Assembly (NCBI GenBank): GCA_913778085.1
Contig: CAJYXJ010000020.1
Location: forward strand, 1-64,000
Length of the DNA stretch: 64,000 bases
Reading direction: 5' to 3'
Source of the DNA: an uncultured Chryseobacterium sp.
Lineage (GTDB): Bacteria > Bacteroidota > Bacteroidia > Flavobacteriales > Weeksellaceae
In this document: positions 1-8,402 of the stretch, in pieces
How the letters are laid out: each line of letters starts with the position of its first letter
How positions within the stretch are numbered: position 1 is the first letter of the stretch
Notes under the pieces: generated by a model
Databases searched by the model: none
What the model saw: only the letters and a program-made list of their open reading frames with translations
Told to the model about the DNA's origin: nothing
Program-made: the position numbers and the translations under genes

Positions 1-107
1 TTCTCAATATTCTCTCCGCTTTAGCTGCTTATTCCTTCTTTGATAAAAAACCTTCTATTAACACCAATTCCGACATTATTGATGAAGATAGATTGATTGC
101 TGCTTAA
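1..107 (+). pseudogene. C-terminal end of a transposase, cut by the window edge (IS982-like?)
   Basis: An open frame enters from the left edge and stops with TAA at 105-107. It encodes about 34 residues that include SALAAYSFFDKKPSIN and end in DRLIAA. From memory, the AAYSFFDKKPSI type of ending resembles IS982-family transposases of flavobacteria. The stop is followed at once by GCCGAACTCACGTTAA, which could be the right end of the element. Only the tail is visible, so whether the gene is intact cannot be judged here. Family assignment is tentative. Confidence 0.4.
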
Positions 108-124
108 GCCGAACTCACGTTAAT

Positions 125-371
125 TAATTTAAAAATAAAATTAAGACTAATCCAGTCAGTATTTTAAACAGAATTTCTATTAGTAGATTTTGATAGGACT
201 TTATCCTATCCTGTAATGCCGTTCCTTAGGCACTATAAACAACATAAATCCAAACCAATTCAGCCTGTAATTATTTATTTAAAACGCTCTTACAGAAAGA
301 AAAAAGATTTAGTTTAATCATCAAGACCTTCGGTCATGTTTTTACAAAAGAACTTCCGGCATTCTTTTTCC
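125..371 (+). repeat. Dispersed non-coding repeat, copy 1
   Basis: This stretch matches the reverse complement of about 47503-47793 over most of its length. Blocks line up in the same order: 125-176, the hairpin GATAGGACTTTATCCTATC at 192-210, and the ATCAAGACCT...ACTTCCGGCAT block near 320-360. No reading frame is shared between the copies. The hairpin has a 7-bp stem in both copies while its loop differs. It fills most of the gap between the transposase tail and the next gene. Confidence 0.7.
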
Positions 372-381
372 TAACCCTGTT

Positions 382-855
382 CTATTTTTCCTTCTTCTTT
401 TTCTTCTTCTTGTCTTTATCTTTGCTTTTCTTTTTATCCTTTTTGGGATTCAGGATTTCATTGGCATATTCAAACTCTTCGATAACTTTTAAAGGCTTGA
501 TTTCGATTACCGGGTTGAATTCCTTCAGGTCTTCGTGGGAAATGATTTTTTCGTGCAGCAAAAAACTTACGATTTCCTTTCCCGAATCATGAAAAAAATG
601 ATGCGTCAGCTCTTTTAACAGAAATTTCCGGTATTCTTCCATTGGCAGAATCACGCTATATTTAAAGATTCTTCCTTCTTTTTCAGTGGCAAGATATCCT
701 TTTTCAACGAGTATTTTTAGATAGGTAGAGACGGTATTCTGATGCGGTTTCGGCTCGGGATGCTGTTCCATAACATCCTTTAGGTAAAAGGATTCCAACT
801 TCCAGAATAGCCTCATTAAATTTTCTTCCGCAGAGGTAAGATGGTTGATTTTCAT
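382..855 (-). CDS. BlaI/MecI/CopY-family transcriptional regulator
   Basis: A 157-residue protein with a winged-helix N-terminal half (roughly residues 5-80). It shows the family pattern of an early LTSAEENLMRLFWKLE helix and the recognition region HQNTVSTYLKILVEKGYL. Relatives repress beta-lactamase or copper genes and are usually paired with a BlaR1-like M56 peptidase; no such partner is present. The gene lies 9 bp downstream of the PAP2-like gene on the same strand, so the two are probably co-transcribed. The last ~22 residues are almost all Lys, Asp and Ser, encoded by a run of AAG/AAA codons; this tail is not part of the usual fold and may be a repeat-expansion product. Confidence 0.8.
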   Translation of the reverse strand: MKINHLTSAEENLMRLFWKLESFYLKDVMEQHPEPKPHQNTVSTYLKILVEKGYLATEKEGRIFKYSVILPMEEYRKFLLKELTHHFFHDSGKEIVSFLLHEKIISHEDLKEFNPVIEIKPLKVIEEFEYANEILNPKKDKKKSKDKDKKKKKKKEK

Positions 856-864
856 ATTGAATGC

Positions 865-1467
865 TTAATGTTGAAACTGAATATTGCAATAAAGGTAAAG
901 AAAAGATACCATAAAAGCAATTCCGGCCCCCATCAGTACCTCTTTTGGAGTATGCCTTTTCAGGATAATACGGGTAATTCCAACCAGGATGGCAATCACG
1001 AGCCAGACCACTCCCATAGTCGCTTTTAAAGCGAAAAATAAAGCTGCGACAAAGATATTAAAGGCCGTATGCATAGAACTTTTAATGTAAAAATTGCTGA
1101 TCTGCAGAGCAAAAAGCAGGATCAGGATAAAAAGCATGACCAGATCCACATATCCGTTTCTAAAATAATTATAGGCAATATAGAAAACCACGCAGGTGGC
1201 AATGAAGACATAAAGGCTTTTTCTCTGCACCCGGTTAGACACATCCATATTCGTGTATCTTCCGGTTTTTACGTTCCATACCAGCCAGGCCATTACGGGA
1301 GCAATAATAATTAACAGGATGGGCAGGAAATACATGAGTGAGTTCTTCAGCGAATATTTCAAAAAGCTCATGTATACAAAAAAAACAAATAATGACAGCA
1401 GGGGATTAAAAAAATCGGATATAATTTTTGAGATTTTGTATAGTACCGAAGACTGTTTTTCTTCCAT
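865..1467 (-). CDS. PAP2-superfamily membrane phosphatase-like protein
   Basis: A 200-residue protein that is mostly membrane segments (about six hydrophobic stretches between residues 20 and 195). Two motifs of the PAP2 / lipid-phosphate phosphatase family are visible near the C-terminus: KSSMHT, matching the SGH motif, and GITRIILKRHTPKEVLMG, matching SRxxxxxHxxxD with Glu in place of the last acidic residue. The N-terminal KxxxxxxRP motif is not obvious, so enzymatic activity is uncertain. Relatives dephosphorylate lipid phosphates or undecaprenyl pyrophosphate at the inner membrane. It is the first gene of a probable pair with the BlaI-like regulator 9 bp downstream. Confidence 0.7.
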   Translation of the reverse strand: MEEKQSSVLYKISKIISDFFNPLLSLFVFFVYMSFLKYSLKNSLMYFLPILLIIIAPVMAWLVWNVKTGRYTNMDVSNRVQRKSLYVFIATCVVFYIAYNYFRNGYVDLVMLFILILLFALQISNFYIKSSMHTAFNIFVAALFFALKATMGVVWLVIAILVGITRIILKRHTPKEVLMGAGIAFMVSFLYLYCNIQFQH

Positions 1468-1548
1468 ATTTAAGTTTAACGGTGTAAATATAATATTATA
1501 ACTAAAAAAACAATGGGTAGGTATACAATAAAAACAAAGTTTTTTTTA

Positions 1549-1556
1549 TAATTTTG
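1549..1556 (+). promoter_or_regulatory. Bacteroidota -7 promoter box for pdhA
   Basis: TAATTTTG matches TAnnTTTG exactly and lies 37 bp before the pdhA start codon. No TTG -33 element is evident at the usual spacing. Confidence 0.6.
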
Positions 1557-1593
1557 CTCAACTATTTCATTATAATTAAGCAAAGGCTCACAC

Positions 1594-2595
1594 ATGAAAG
1601 AATTTTCTAAAGAGGTATACCTGAAGTGGTATGAAGATATGACAATGTGGAGAAGGTTTGAAGACAAATGCCGTTCTCTCTATCTAAAACAAAAAATCAG
1701 AGGTTTTTTACATTTGTACAACGGTCAGGAAGCAATTCCTGCAGGGTTTACTCATGCCATGGATTTAACCAAAGACAGTATGATTACTGCTTACAGATGC
1801 CACATCCATCCGATGGCGATGGGCGTAGATCCGAAAAGAATCATGGCCGAACTTTGTGGCAAAGCTACAGGGACGTCCGGAGGGATGGGTGGATCTATGC
1901 ACATTTTCAGCAAAGAACACAGATTCTATGGAGGTCATGGTATCGTTGGAGGACAGATTCCTTTAGGAGCCGGGATTGCCTTTGCCGATAAATATTTCGA
2001 CAGAAAAGCGGTGAATATCTGCTTCTTCGGAGACGGTGCTGCCAGACAGGGTTCATTACATGAAACGTTTAACATGGCGATGAACTGGAAGCTGCCGGTA
2101 GTTTTCGTAGTGGAAAACAATCAGTATGCAATGGGAACTTCCGTGAAAAGAACCGCTAACCACGAAGATATCTATAAACTGGGATTAGGTTACGAAATGC
2201 CTTGTCTTGCCGTAGACGCGATGGATCCTGAAAAAGTAGCGGAAGCTGCTTATGAAGCTATCGAAAGAGCAAGAAGAGGAGACGGACCTACTTTCATTGA
2301 AGCCAGAACGTACCGTTACAGAGGACACTCAATGTCCGATGCTGAACCATACCGATCTAAGGAAGAAGTAGCTATCCATAAAAATGATGATCCGATCGAG
2401 CTGATCAGGCAGAGAATTCTGGCAAACAGCTGGGCAACGGAAGAAGAACTGGAAGCTATGGATAACAAATCGAGGGATTTTGTGGAAGAGTGCATCGAGT
2501 TTATGGAAAACTCTCCATATCCTGACGCAGAAAAAATCTATGAGTATGTATATGCTCAGGAAGATTATCCGTTCTTAGACAAACTAGAAAACTAA
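1594..2595 (+). CDS. pdhA: Pyruvate dehydrogenase E1 component, alpha subunit
   Basis: The 333-residue length is normal for the alpha subunit of a heterotetrameric E1. With the beta subunit it decarboxylates pyruvate using thiamine diphosphate and passes the acetyl group to lipoyl-E2. The thiamine-binding motif starts at GDGAARQG (about residue 149) and ends in the ENNQYAMGT loop about 30 residues later. The phosphorylation-loop region RYRGHSMSDAEPYRSKEE is also present. The E2 gene follows 107 bp downstream, consistent with one transcription unit. No E1 beta gene is adjacent, so it must be encoded elsewhere. The assignment is secure. Confidence 0.96.
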   Translation: MKEFSKEVYLKWYEDMTMWRRFEDKCRSLYLKQKIRGFLHLYNGQEAIPAGFTHAMDLTKDSMITAYRCHIHPMAMGVDPKRIMAELCGKATGTSGGMGGSMHIFSKEHRFYGGHGIVGGQIPLGAGIAFADKYFDRKAVNICFFGDGAARQGSLHETFNMAMNWKLPVVFVVENNQYAMGTSVKRTANHEDIYKLGLGYEMPCLAVDAMDPEKVAEAAYEAIERARRGDGPTFIEARTYRYRGHSMSDAEPYRSKEEVAIHKNDDPIELIRQRILANSWATEEELEAMDNKSRDFVEECIEFMENSPYPDAEKIYEYVYAQEDYPFLDKLEN

Positions 2596-2624
2596 AAAAT
2601 AATGAGTCAATTTGGGAATCTGAA

Positions 2625-2695
2625 AATTTGAAAATGAGATCTTTACATCCTTTTTTAATTTTCAAATTAACAAATTACCAAATTTTCAAATTAAA
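2625..2695. repeat. AT-rich inverted repeat between pdhA and the E2 gene
   Basis: AATTTGAAAAT at 2625-2635 pairs with ATTTTCAAATT at 2658-2668, and a further AAATTTTCAAATT lies just before the E2 gene. It could form a hairpin within the pdhA-E2 message. Its effect is unknown. Confidence 0.55.
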
Positions 2696-2702
2696 ATAAA
2701 TT

Positions 2703-4319
2703 ATGGCAGAAGTAATTACAATGCCACGTCTTTCCGATACAATGACGGAAGGAAAAGTGGCTAAATGGCATAAAAAAGTAGGAGATAAAGTAAAGGAAGG
2801 TGATATTTTAGCTGAAATTGAAACCGATAAGGCCGTTCAGGACTTCGAATCTGAAATAGAAGGAACCCTTTTATATGTAGGAGTTGAGGAAGGCAATGCT
2901 GCAGCAGTAGATTCTGTATTGGCGATTATCGGGAAAGAAGGCGAGGATATTTCCGGATTAACCGGTGGCGAAGCTCCTACATCCAATGATTCTGAAGAAA
3001 AGAAATCTGAAGAAGACCATAAAACCGAAAATAACGCAACAAGCATCGAACAGGCCGATACTGAAGTTCCAGCAGGAGTGGAAGTGATTACGATGCCAAG
3101 ACTTTCCGACACGATGACGGAAGGAAAAGTGGCTAAATGGCATAAAAATGTAGGTGATACCGTAAAAGAAGGAGATCTTCTTGCTGAAATTGAAACTGAT
3201 AAAGCGGTTCAGGATTTCGAATCCGAATTCAACGGGGTCTTGCTGAAGCAAGGTATTGAAGAAGGTGGTGCAGCTCCTGTGGATTCCGTTTTAGCTATCG
3301 TAGGACCGGAAGGAACAGACGTTTCATCCGTAGGTGCTCCGAAGGCAGCCGGTTCATCTTCAGAAAAGCAGGGCGAACAAAAGCCCGAACCGAAAAAAGA
3401 AGAGGAAAAAGCCGCTCCTGCTGCTGAAGCTTCCTCTACAGACCGGGTGGCGATCTCTCCGCTGGCTAAGAAAATGGCTCAGGACAAGGGAGTAGACCTT
3501 CACAGCATTCAGGGTTCAGGGGAAAACGGAAGAATCGTTAAAAAAGATATTGAGAATTATCAGCCTGCAGCAAAACCGGCGGCTTCTGCGCCTGCAGCAA
3601 GTCCTGCGGCAGCACAGGTGGCGTTAAGCTTCGTACAGGGTGAGGATACCGAGTCTCAGAATTCTCAGGTAAGAAACGTCATCGCAAAACGTCTTTCCGA
3701 AAGCAAATTCTCTGCGCCTCACTACTATCTGATGGTAGAGATCAATATGGATAAAGCCATCGAAGCAAGAAAAGAGATTAACTCTTTACCGGATACCCGA
3801 ATTTCTTTCAATGATATGATCATCAAGGCAACGGCGGTTGCATTGAGAAAGCACCCGCAGGTAAATTCAAGCTGGGCAGGTGACAAGATCATCCACAGAG
3901 GGAATATCAACATCGGTGTAGCCGTGGCTATTCCTGACGGATTGGTGGTTCCTGTTCTTAAGAATACCGATCAGATGAATTACACCCAGATTTCGGCAGC
4001 GGTAAAAGATATGGCCGGAAGAGCGAAAAACAAAGGTCTTAAAGCCAATGAAATGGAAGGCTCTACATTCTCCATCTCCAACCTGGGAATGTTCGGCATC
4101 GAAACCTTTACCAGCATCATCAACCAGCCGAATGCGGCGATCCTTTCAGTAGGCGCCATCATTGAAAAGCCGGTAGTGAAAAACGGACAGATCGTAGTAG
4201 GAAATATCATGAAGCTATCCTTAGCTTGTGACCACAGAGTAGTGGACGGTGCTACAGGTGCTCAGTTTTTACAGACTTTAAAAACATATTTGGAAAGCCC
4301 ATTAACTTTGTTACTGTAA
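2703..4319 (+). CDS. Dihydrolipoamide acetyltransferase (pyruvate dehydrogenase E2)
   Basis: A 538-residue E2. Domain order: lipoyl domain 1 (about 1-77, lipoylated Lys43 in ETDKAV), an acidic linker, lipoyl domain 2 (about 126-201, Lys167), a Glu/Lys/Ala linker, an E3/E1-binding domain (about 247-286, ISPLAKKMAQDKGVDL), an Ala/Pro linker, and the catalytic domain with the C-terminal HRVVDGATGAQFL signature carrying the catalytic His and Asp. It transfers acetyl from lipoyl to CoA and forms the complex core. The two lipoyl domains are nearly identical in protein and largely in DNA, pointing to an internal duplication. It lies downstream of pdhA, and a strong terminator follows. Confidence 0.95.
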   Translation: MAEVITMPRLSDTMTEGKVAKWHKKVGDKVKEGDILAEIETDKAVQDFESEIEGTLLYVGVEEGNAAAVDSVLAIIGKEGEDISGLTGGEAPTSNDSEEKKSEEDHKTENNATSIEQADTEVPAGVEVITMPRLSDTMTEGKVAKWHKNVGDTVKEGDLLAEIETDKAVQDFESEFNGVLLKQGIEEGGAAPVDSVLAIVGPEGTDVSSVGAPKAAGSSSEKQGEQKPEPKKEEEKAAPAAEASSTDRVAISPLAKKMAQDKGVDLHSIQGSGENGRIVKKDIENYQPAAKPAASAPAASPAAAQVALSFVQGEDTESQNSQVRNVIAKRLSESKFSAPHYYLMVEINMDKAIEARKEINSLPDTRISFNDMIIKATAVALRKHPQVNSSWAGDKIIHRGNINIGVAVAIPDGLVVPVLKNTDQMNYTQISAAVKDMAGRAKNKGLKANEMEGSTFSISNLGMFGIETFTSIINQPNAAILSVGAIIEKPVVKNGQIVVGNIMKLSLACDHRVVDGATGAQFLQTLKTYLESPLTLLL

Positions 4320-4346
4320 TTTTCTAATTAACGTTTAAATAAAAAA

Positions 4347-4387
4347 GAGAGTTTACCGAGAATCCGGTAAACTCTTTTGTTTTTTAC
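4347..4387 (+). terminator. Rho-independent terminator after the E2 gene
   Basis: An 11-bp stem (AGAGTTTACCG / CGGTAAACTCT) with a 6-nt loop is followed by TTTTGTTTTTT. It ends the pdhA-E2 unit. Confidence 0.85.
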
Positions 4388-4451
4388 TGTTTTTTACAGC
4401 TGATTTTGATCATAGGATAACAAAAAATCGAGAAATCCTCCTTATCTTTAA

Positions 4452-5450
4452 ATGATGAAGATAGGAAAACTGAAAATGGATAAGCAGAACATCTTTCTGC
4501 TGTTGCTGGTCACCATGGTTATTGCCGGCAAAGTGATCCCGTTCCGGGATGCATACAATCAATATTTTAATCTGTCTGCTTTTATCGACTGGGGCATTGC
4601 TGCGATTTTTCTTTTGTATGGATTAAAGCTGAACATTAAAGAAATTATTAAAGACATTTCCAACTGGAAGCTTCACCTTCTGGTGCAGCTGGGAACATTC
4701 GTGATTTTCCCTTTGCTGGTAATTCCTTTTTATGGTTTTGTAAGGGATACGGCCTATTTTATTACATGGCTTTCCATATTTTTCCTGGCCTGTCTTCCTT
4801 CCACGGTATCTTCTTCGGTGGTTATGGTTTCCATAGCCAAAGGAAATGTCACTTCTGCGATATTTAACGCTTCGATATCGGGAATTATCGGTATTGTGAT
4901 GACGCCTTTGCTCATGAGTCTTTTTGTTCAGCCGGACCAGGGAAATGTAGATAATTCTGAGATTATCCAACAACTGCTGCTGAAGGTGCTGCTGCCCATC
5001 ATTTTGGGATTGCTTTTGAATCCGGTTTTTAAAAATTTAGTCACAAAATACAGCAAAATTATTGCAGAATTTGATAAGCTAATCATCCTGCTGATCGTGT
5101 ATGAAAGTTTCTCGGAAGCGTTTACCCAAAATGTTTTCGCGTCGGTTCCGCCTGTGGTATTTATTATTATTGCCGCCAGTGTCATCATCCTGTTTTTTTC
5201 AGTCTATGAAATTTTAAAATTGATCTCCAAAAAGTTACATTTCAAAAGAGAAGACGTAATTACTGCAACGTTTTGCGGCTCAAAAAAATCATTGGTTCAC
5301 GGAAGCCTTTTTGTAATGGTGCTTGGCATTCCGGAAGATCAGAAAGTCCTGTTTCTGCTGCCGGTGATGATTTACCACAGTTTCCAGCTGTTCTACGTAA
5401 GCTGGCTGGCGAACAGGATTGAGAAACGTTCGCGTACCGTTAAAATATAA
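4452..5450 (+). CDS. SBF-like (bile acid:sodium symporter family) transporter
   Basis: A 332-residue integral membrane protein with about nine or ten hydrophobic segments. The ACLPSTVSSSVVMVSIAKGN stretch, which includes the polar crossover region, and the C-terminal TFCGSKKSLVHGS fit the SBF-like branch (relatives of RCH1 and YfeH) rather than true bile-acid carriers. The substrate cannot be predicted. A near-consensus -7 box (TATCTTTA, 4443-4450) lies only 1 bp before the first ATG, so the ATG at 4476 (MDKQNIFLLL), which starts directly before the first membrane helix, is a good alternative start. It stands alone after the E2 terminator. Confidence 0.8.
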   Translation: MMKIGKLKMDKQNIFLLLLVTMVIAGKVIPFRDAYNQYFNLSAFIDWGIAAIFLLYGLKLNIKEIIKDISNWKLHLLVQLGTFVIFPLLVIPFYGFVRDTAYFITWLSIFFLACLPSTVSSSVVMVSIAKGNVTSAIFNASISGIIGIVMTPLLMSLFVQPDQGNVDNSEIIQQLLLKVLLPIILGLLLNPVFKNLVTKYSKIIAEFDKLIILLIVYESFSEAFTQNVFASVPPVVFIIIAASVIILFFSVYEILKLISKKLHFKREDVITATFCGSKKSLVHGSLFVMVLGIPEDQKVLFLLPVMIYHSFQLFYVSWLANRIEKRSRTVKI

Positions 5451-5497
5451 TCCTCGAAAATACCTGTTTATTGCTTTTCAGATTTAAATCAATTCAC

Positions 5498-5505
5498 TAT
5501 TTTTG
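5498..5505 (+). promoter_or_regulatory. -7 promoter box immediately before lolD
   Basis: TATTTTTG matches TAnnTTTG and ends only 4 bp before the ATG at 5510. A TTG at 5471-5473 lies 24 bp upstream, slightly longer than the usual -33 spacing. If used, the transcript would be leaderless or nearly so. Confidence 0.5.
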
Positions 5506-5509
5506 AGTC

Positions 5510-6178
5510 ATGATTAAAGCGAGGAATATCCATAAATTTTATGGGAATTTAGAAGTGTTAAAAGGGGTTGACATTCATATCAAAGTGGGTGAAGTGGTAT
5601 CCATTGTCGGAGAATCCGGAGCGGGTAAATCCACACTTCTTCAGATTCTGGGAACCCTGGATCAGCCAACGACTTCCGGTAAATTTGATACCGAGATCAG
5701 CATTGCGGGAGAATCTTTCATCAATATGAATGATAAACAGCTTTCTAAATTCAGGAACCAGAACATCGGTTTCGTATTTCAGTTTCATCAGCTGCTCCCT
5801 GAATTTACCGCATTGGAAAACGTTTTGCTTCCGACAAAAATTGCCGGAGCTAATGAAAAGGAAGCGGTTGAAAAGGCATATGCCTTATTTGAAGACCTGA
5901 AAATCGAACAAAGGCTGCATCATAAGCCCAATCAGCTTTCAGGGGGAGAGGCGCAGAGGGTAGCAGTGGCCAGGGCTTTAATTAATTCACCTAAAATTAT
6001 TTTTGCGGACGAGCCTACGGGAAACCTGGATTCCAGAAATGCAGACGATCTTCACCGGCTGTTCTTCGATCTGAGGGACAAATATAACCAGACGTTTGTA
6101 ATCGTAACGCATAACCCCAATCTGGCAGAGATCACAGACCGTAAACTGGTAATGAAAGACGGACTGATTATCGAATAA
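5510..6178 (+). CDS. lolD: LolD-family ABC transporter ATP-binding protein
   Basis: A 222-residue ABC ATPase with Walker [10 protein letters not shown] (about residues 38-46), Q-loop [10 protein letters not shown], signature [15 protein letters not shown], Walker [14 protein letters not shown] and the H-loop VTHNP. The LSGGEAQR signature and the NLDS D-loop match the MacB/LolD group. In that group the ATPase works with membrane partners to release lipoproteins from the inner membrane toward LolA, or with other substrates. No LolC/E permease is adjacent, as is common in Bacteroidota. The L,D-transpeptidase-like gene starts 11 bp downstream, suggesting co-transcription. Confidence 0.88.
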   Translation: MIKARNIHKFYGNLEVLKGVDIHIKVGEVVSIVGESGAGKSTLLQILGTLDQPTTSGKFDTEISIAGESFINMNDKQLSKFRNQNIGFVFQFHQLLPEFTALENVLLPTKIAGANEKEAVEKAYALFEDLKIEQRLHHKPNQLSGGEAQRVAVARALINSPKIIFADEPTGNLDSRNADDLHRLFFDLRDKYNQTFVIVTHNPNLAEITDRKLVMKDGLIIE

Positions 6179-6189
6179 TAACTGCACAA

Positions 6190-6771
6190 ATGATGAAACC
6201 CCTTATTTTTTTACTTTTACTGCTCATTTCACGCTCTAAATTTGAATCTCAGGTTTCAGATACCGGCTATGATTTGCCGAAATCAAAAATTTCAGAGATT
6301 AAAGATTTCGTTAAAGGAAAAAATTATAATCAGGATCTGGCAGTGTTTATAAATTTCAGAATCCATTCCGGAAAATACAGGTATTTTCTTTATGATTTGA
6401 AAAACAACAAAATATTACAAAAAGCCATTGTCGCGCATGGTGACGGTTCGGTTATTAAAAATTCATCAGCATTGAGATTTAGTAATGTAGGCAGTTCGCA
6501 CCAGTCGTCATTAGGAAAATACGAAATTAAAGAAAGTTATTCCGGAAAATTCGGAAAGTCTTACCGTCTGGACGGTTTGGATGCAACCAACAGTAATGCG
6601 CGATCGAGAGCAATTGTTCTTCATTCATATTATTGCATTCCGGATAAAGAATCTGCGCAGCCTGCGTGCCTGAGTTTCGGATGTCCGATGCTTTCAAAGA
6701 AGGCATTCAATGAAACGGCAAGGTATATCGACCACTCGGAAAAGGCCATTCTTTTGTTCGCATTTTATTAA
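6190..6771 (+). CDS. Murein L,D-transpeptidase catalytic-domain family protein (YkuD_2-like)
   Basis: A 193-residue protein with an N-terminal hydrophobic signal sequence and a C-terminal catalytic region. The SLGKYEI...GLDATNSNARSRAIVLHSYY stretch and CLSFGCPML near residue 160 carry the His and the Ser-x-Gly-Cys of the YkuD fold. Such proteins are predicted to cross-link or anchor murein through diaminopimelate in the periplasm. The Cys in SFGCPML is the expected nucleophile. It lies between lolD (11 bp) and radC (23 bp) on the same strand. Confidence 0.8.
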   Translation: MMKPLIFLLLLLISRSKFESQVSDTGYDLPKSKISEIKDFVKGKNYNQDLAVFINFRIHSGKYRYFLYDLKNNKILQKAIVAHGDGSVIKNSSALRFSNVGSSHQSSLGKYEIKESYSGKFGKSYRLDGLDATNSNARSRAIVLHSYYCIPDKESAQPACLSFGCPMLSKKAFNETARYIDHSEKAILLFAFY

Positions 6772-6794
6772 ACCGTTATTTAAAATTTAATTGT

Positions 6795-7472
6795 ATGGCC
6801 ATTAAGTTTTTAGCTGAAGACGACAGACCCAGGGAAAAATTTTTACTGAAAGGGATCAATTCACTTTCAGATTCCGAATTGCTGGCTATCATTCTAAGAA
6901 GCGGCAGCCGGGAAGAAACCGCCATAGAACTGGCGCGGAAAATCCTGAATTCGGTAGACCAAAGCTGGCATCAGCTGAGTCTCCTCTCCATAAAAGACCT
7001 CATGAAATTTAAGGGAGTAGGAGAAGTAAAAGCTATTGCAGTTGCTACTTCACTTGAAATCGGCAGACGGAGAGCAGCACAGGAAATCCCCGAAAAATCA
7101 TCGATTACCTGCAGCAATGATGGGTACCAGATTCTTAAAAAATATTTATCAGATATACGAACGGAAGAATTCTGGGCGATATTTCTCAACCAAAATAATC
7201 GGGTGCTCCATTTTGCACAGCTGACTCAGGGTGGAATCAATCAGTCGATTGTAGATGTGAGGGTTCTGTTTAAAACGGCTTTGGATCATTTTTCGACAGG
7301 AATTATCGTAGCCCACAATCATCCCTCAGGCAATTTAAAGCCAAGCAAAGAAGACATCGATATTACCCAAAAGATCAAAGAAGCCGGAAAAATACTGAAT
7401 ATTCAGTTGCTGGACCACCTGATAATTACCCAGAACTCATATTTCAGTTTCTCGGACAACGGATTGTTATGA
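6795..7472 (+). CDS. radC: RadC-family JAB-domain protein
   Basis: The 225-residue length is typical. The N-terminal UPF0758 helix-hairpin-helix part (residues ~1-95, with the MKFKGVGEVKAIAVATSLE helix-hairpin-helix) is followed by a JAB/MPN metalloprotease-like domain. This has the metal motif AHNHPSGNLKPSKEDID near residues 172-188, supplying two His and one Asp. Historically named for DNA repair, but the molecular role of RadC proteins is unproven. The stop overlaps the next start (ATGA at 7469-7472), showing translational coupling. Confidence 0.93.
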   Translation: MAIKFLAEDDRPREKFLLKGINSLSDSELLAIILRSGSREETAIELARKILNSVDQSWHQLSLLSIKDLMKFKGVGEVKAIAVATSLEIGRRRAAQEIPEKSSITCSNDGYQILKKYLSDIRTEEFWAIFLNQNNRVLHFAQLTQGGINQSIVDVRVLFKTALDHFSTGIIVAHNHPSGNLKPSKEDIDITQKIKEAGKILNIQLLDHLIITQNSYFSFSDNGLL

Positions 7473-8335
7473 TAAGAAGATTAAAATATCATGAAATTGA
7501 TTTCAACAAGTATGATGAATGCCTCGAAAATTCGGAGCAGAAAAACTGGTATGCCCGAAGAGAAGTGCTGGACCAGCTTTCCGGAAACTGGCATATCCTG
7601 GTAGAGGATGATTACCGTGCGGTAATGCCAATCCACCTGAAGAAAAAGATGGGAATTAATTTTGTTCATATGCCGCTTTTCTGTCAGCAGCTGGGTATCT
7701 TTTCTGAAACTGACGATCCTGAAACAAACGAAGCGTTTCTGCATTTTATGAAGAAGAAATACAAAGTTTTCTTATATTCATTCAATGACGGCAACCGGTT
7801 TGGAGGGGAAATGGAAAAACGTAAAAACTACGTCATTCCCGTTTCGGATTATACCATCCTGAGAAGGAAGAAATATTTTAAGGGCCGCAAATCCACGGTA
7901 AAAATGGCGCAGCACCTTCAATACAGGGAAATTGATTTTAATGCTGATGCACTGGAGTTCATTAAAGGTAATTTTAAAGGGCTGACAAAAGACGCAGAGT
8001 GGCAGCAGCTGAAAAATTATCTTTTTTTTCTGTCGGCAAGCCATCATCTGAAGCTGTGCGGTGCTTTTTCGGAAAATATATTAATCAATCTGGCTTTACT
8101 GATCACAGATCGGGAGCAGCTGTCTCTTCTAGGACTTATGAATAATAAGCACCATAAACATGAAAACGGATCTTCTTTTCTCATCGACAGGATTTTGCAG
8201 CAATATATCGGACAGCAGTCCTTTAATTTTATGGGCAGCAACATCCGCGGGATTGAAGTTTTTTTTAAAAGTTTCGGGGCGGAACTCCGGGAATACAGCT
8301 TTGTCGAGAACAAATTTTTGAAGAGATTTTCCTGA
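7469..8335 (+). CDS. FemAB/GNAT-like acyltransferase-type protein, function unknown
   Basis: A 288-residue soluble protein with no signal peptide. The layout resembles a double-GNAT (FemAB/CelD-like) fold: an N-terminal half with HILVEDDYRAVMPIHLKKK and a C-terminal half ending in QQSFNFMGSNIRGIEVFFKS followed by FGAELREY. That last stretch is similar to the ending common in FemAB-like proteins, where a sugar or peptide acceptor is acylated from an aminoacyl- or acyl-carrier. No catalytic residue can be named with confidence. Its start overlaps radC by 4 bp. Confidence 0.5.
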   Translation: MIRRLKYHEIDFNKYDECLENSEQKNWYARREVLDQLSGNWHILVEDDYRAVMPIHLKKKMGINFVHMPLFCQQLGIFSETDDPETNEAFLHFMKKKYKVFLYSFNDGNRFGGEMEKRKNYVIPVSDYTILRRKKYFKGRKSTVKMAQHLQYREIDFNADALEFIKGNFKGLTKDAEWQQLKNYLFFLSASHHLKLCGAFSENILINLALLITDREQLSLLGLMNNKHHKHENGSSFLIDRILQQYIGQQSFNFMGSNIRGIEVFFKSFGAELREYSFVENKFLKRFS

Positions 8336-8402
8336 TCCGTATAATTGTTTTGATCCATTCTGCATATTATTCGTAAATTTATCCTGTTTTTTGCAGTAAT
8401 CC

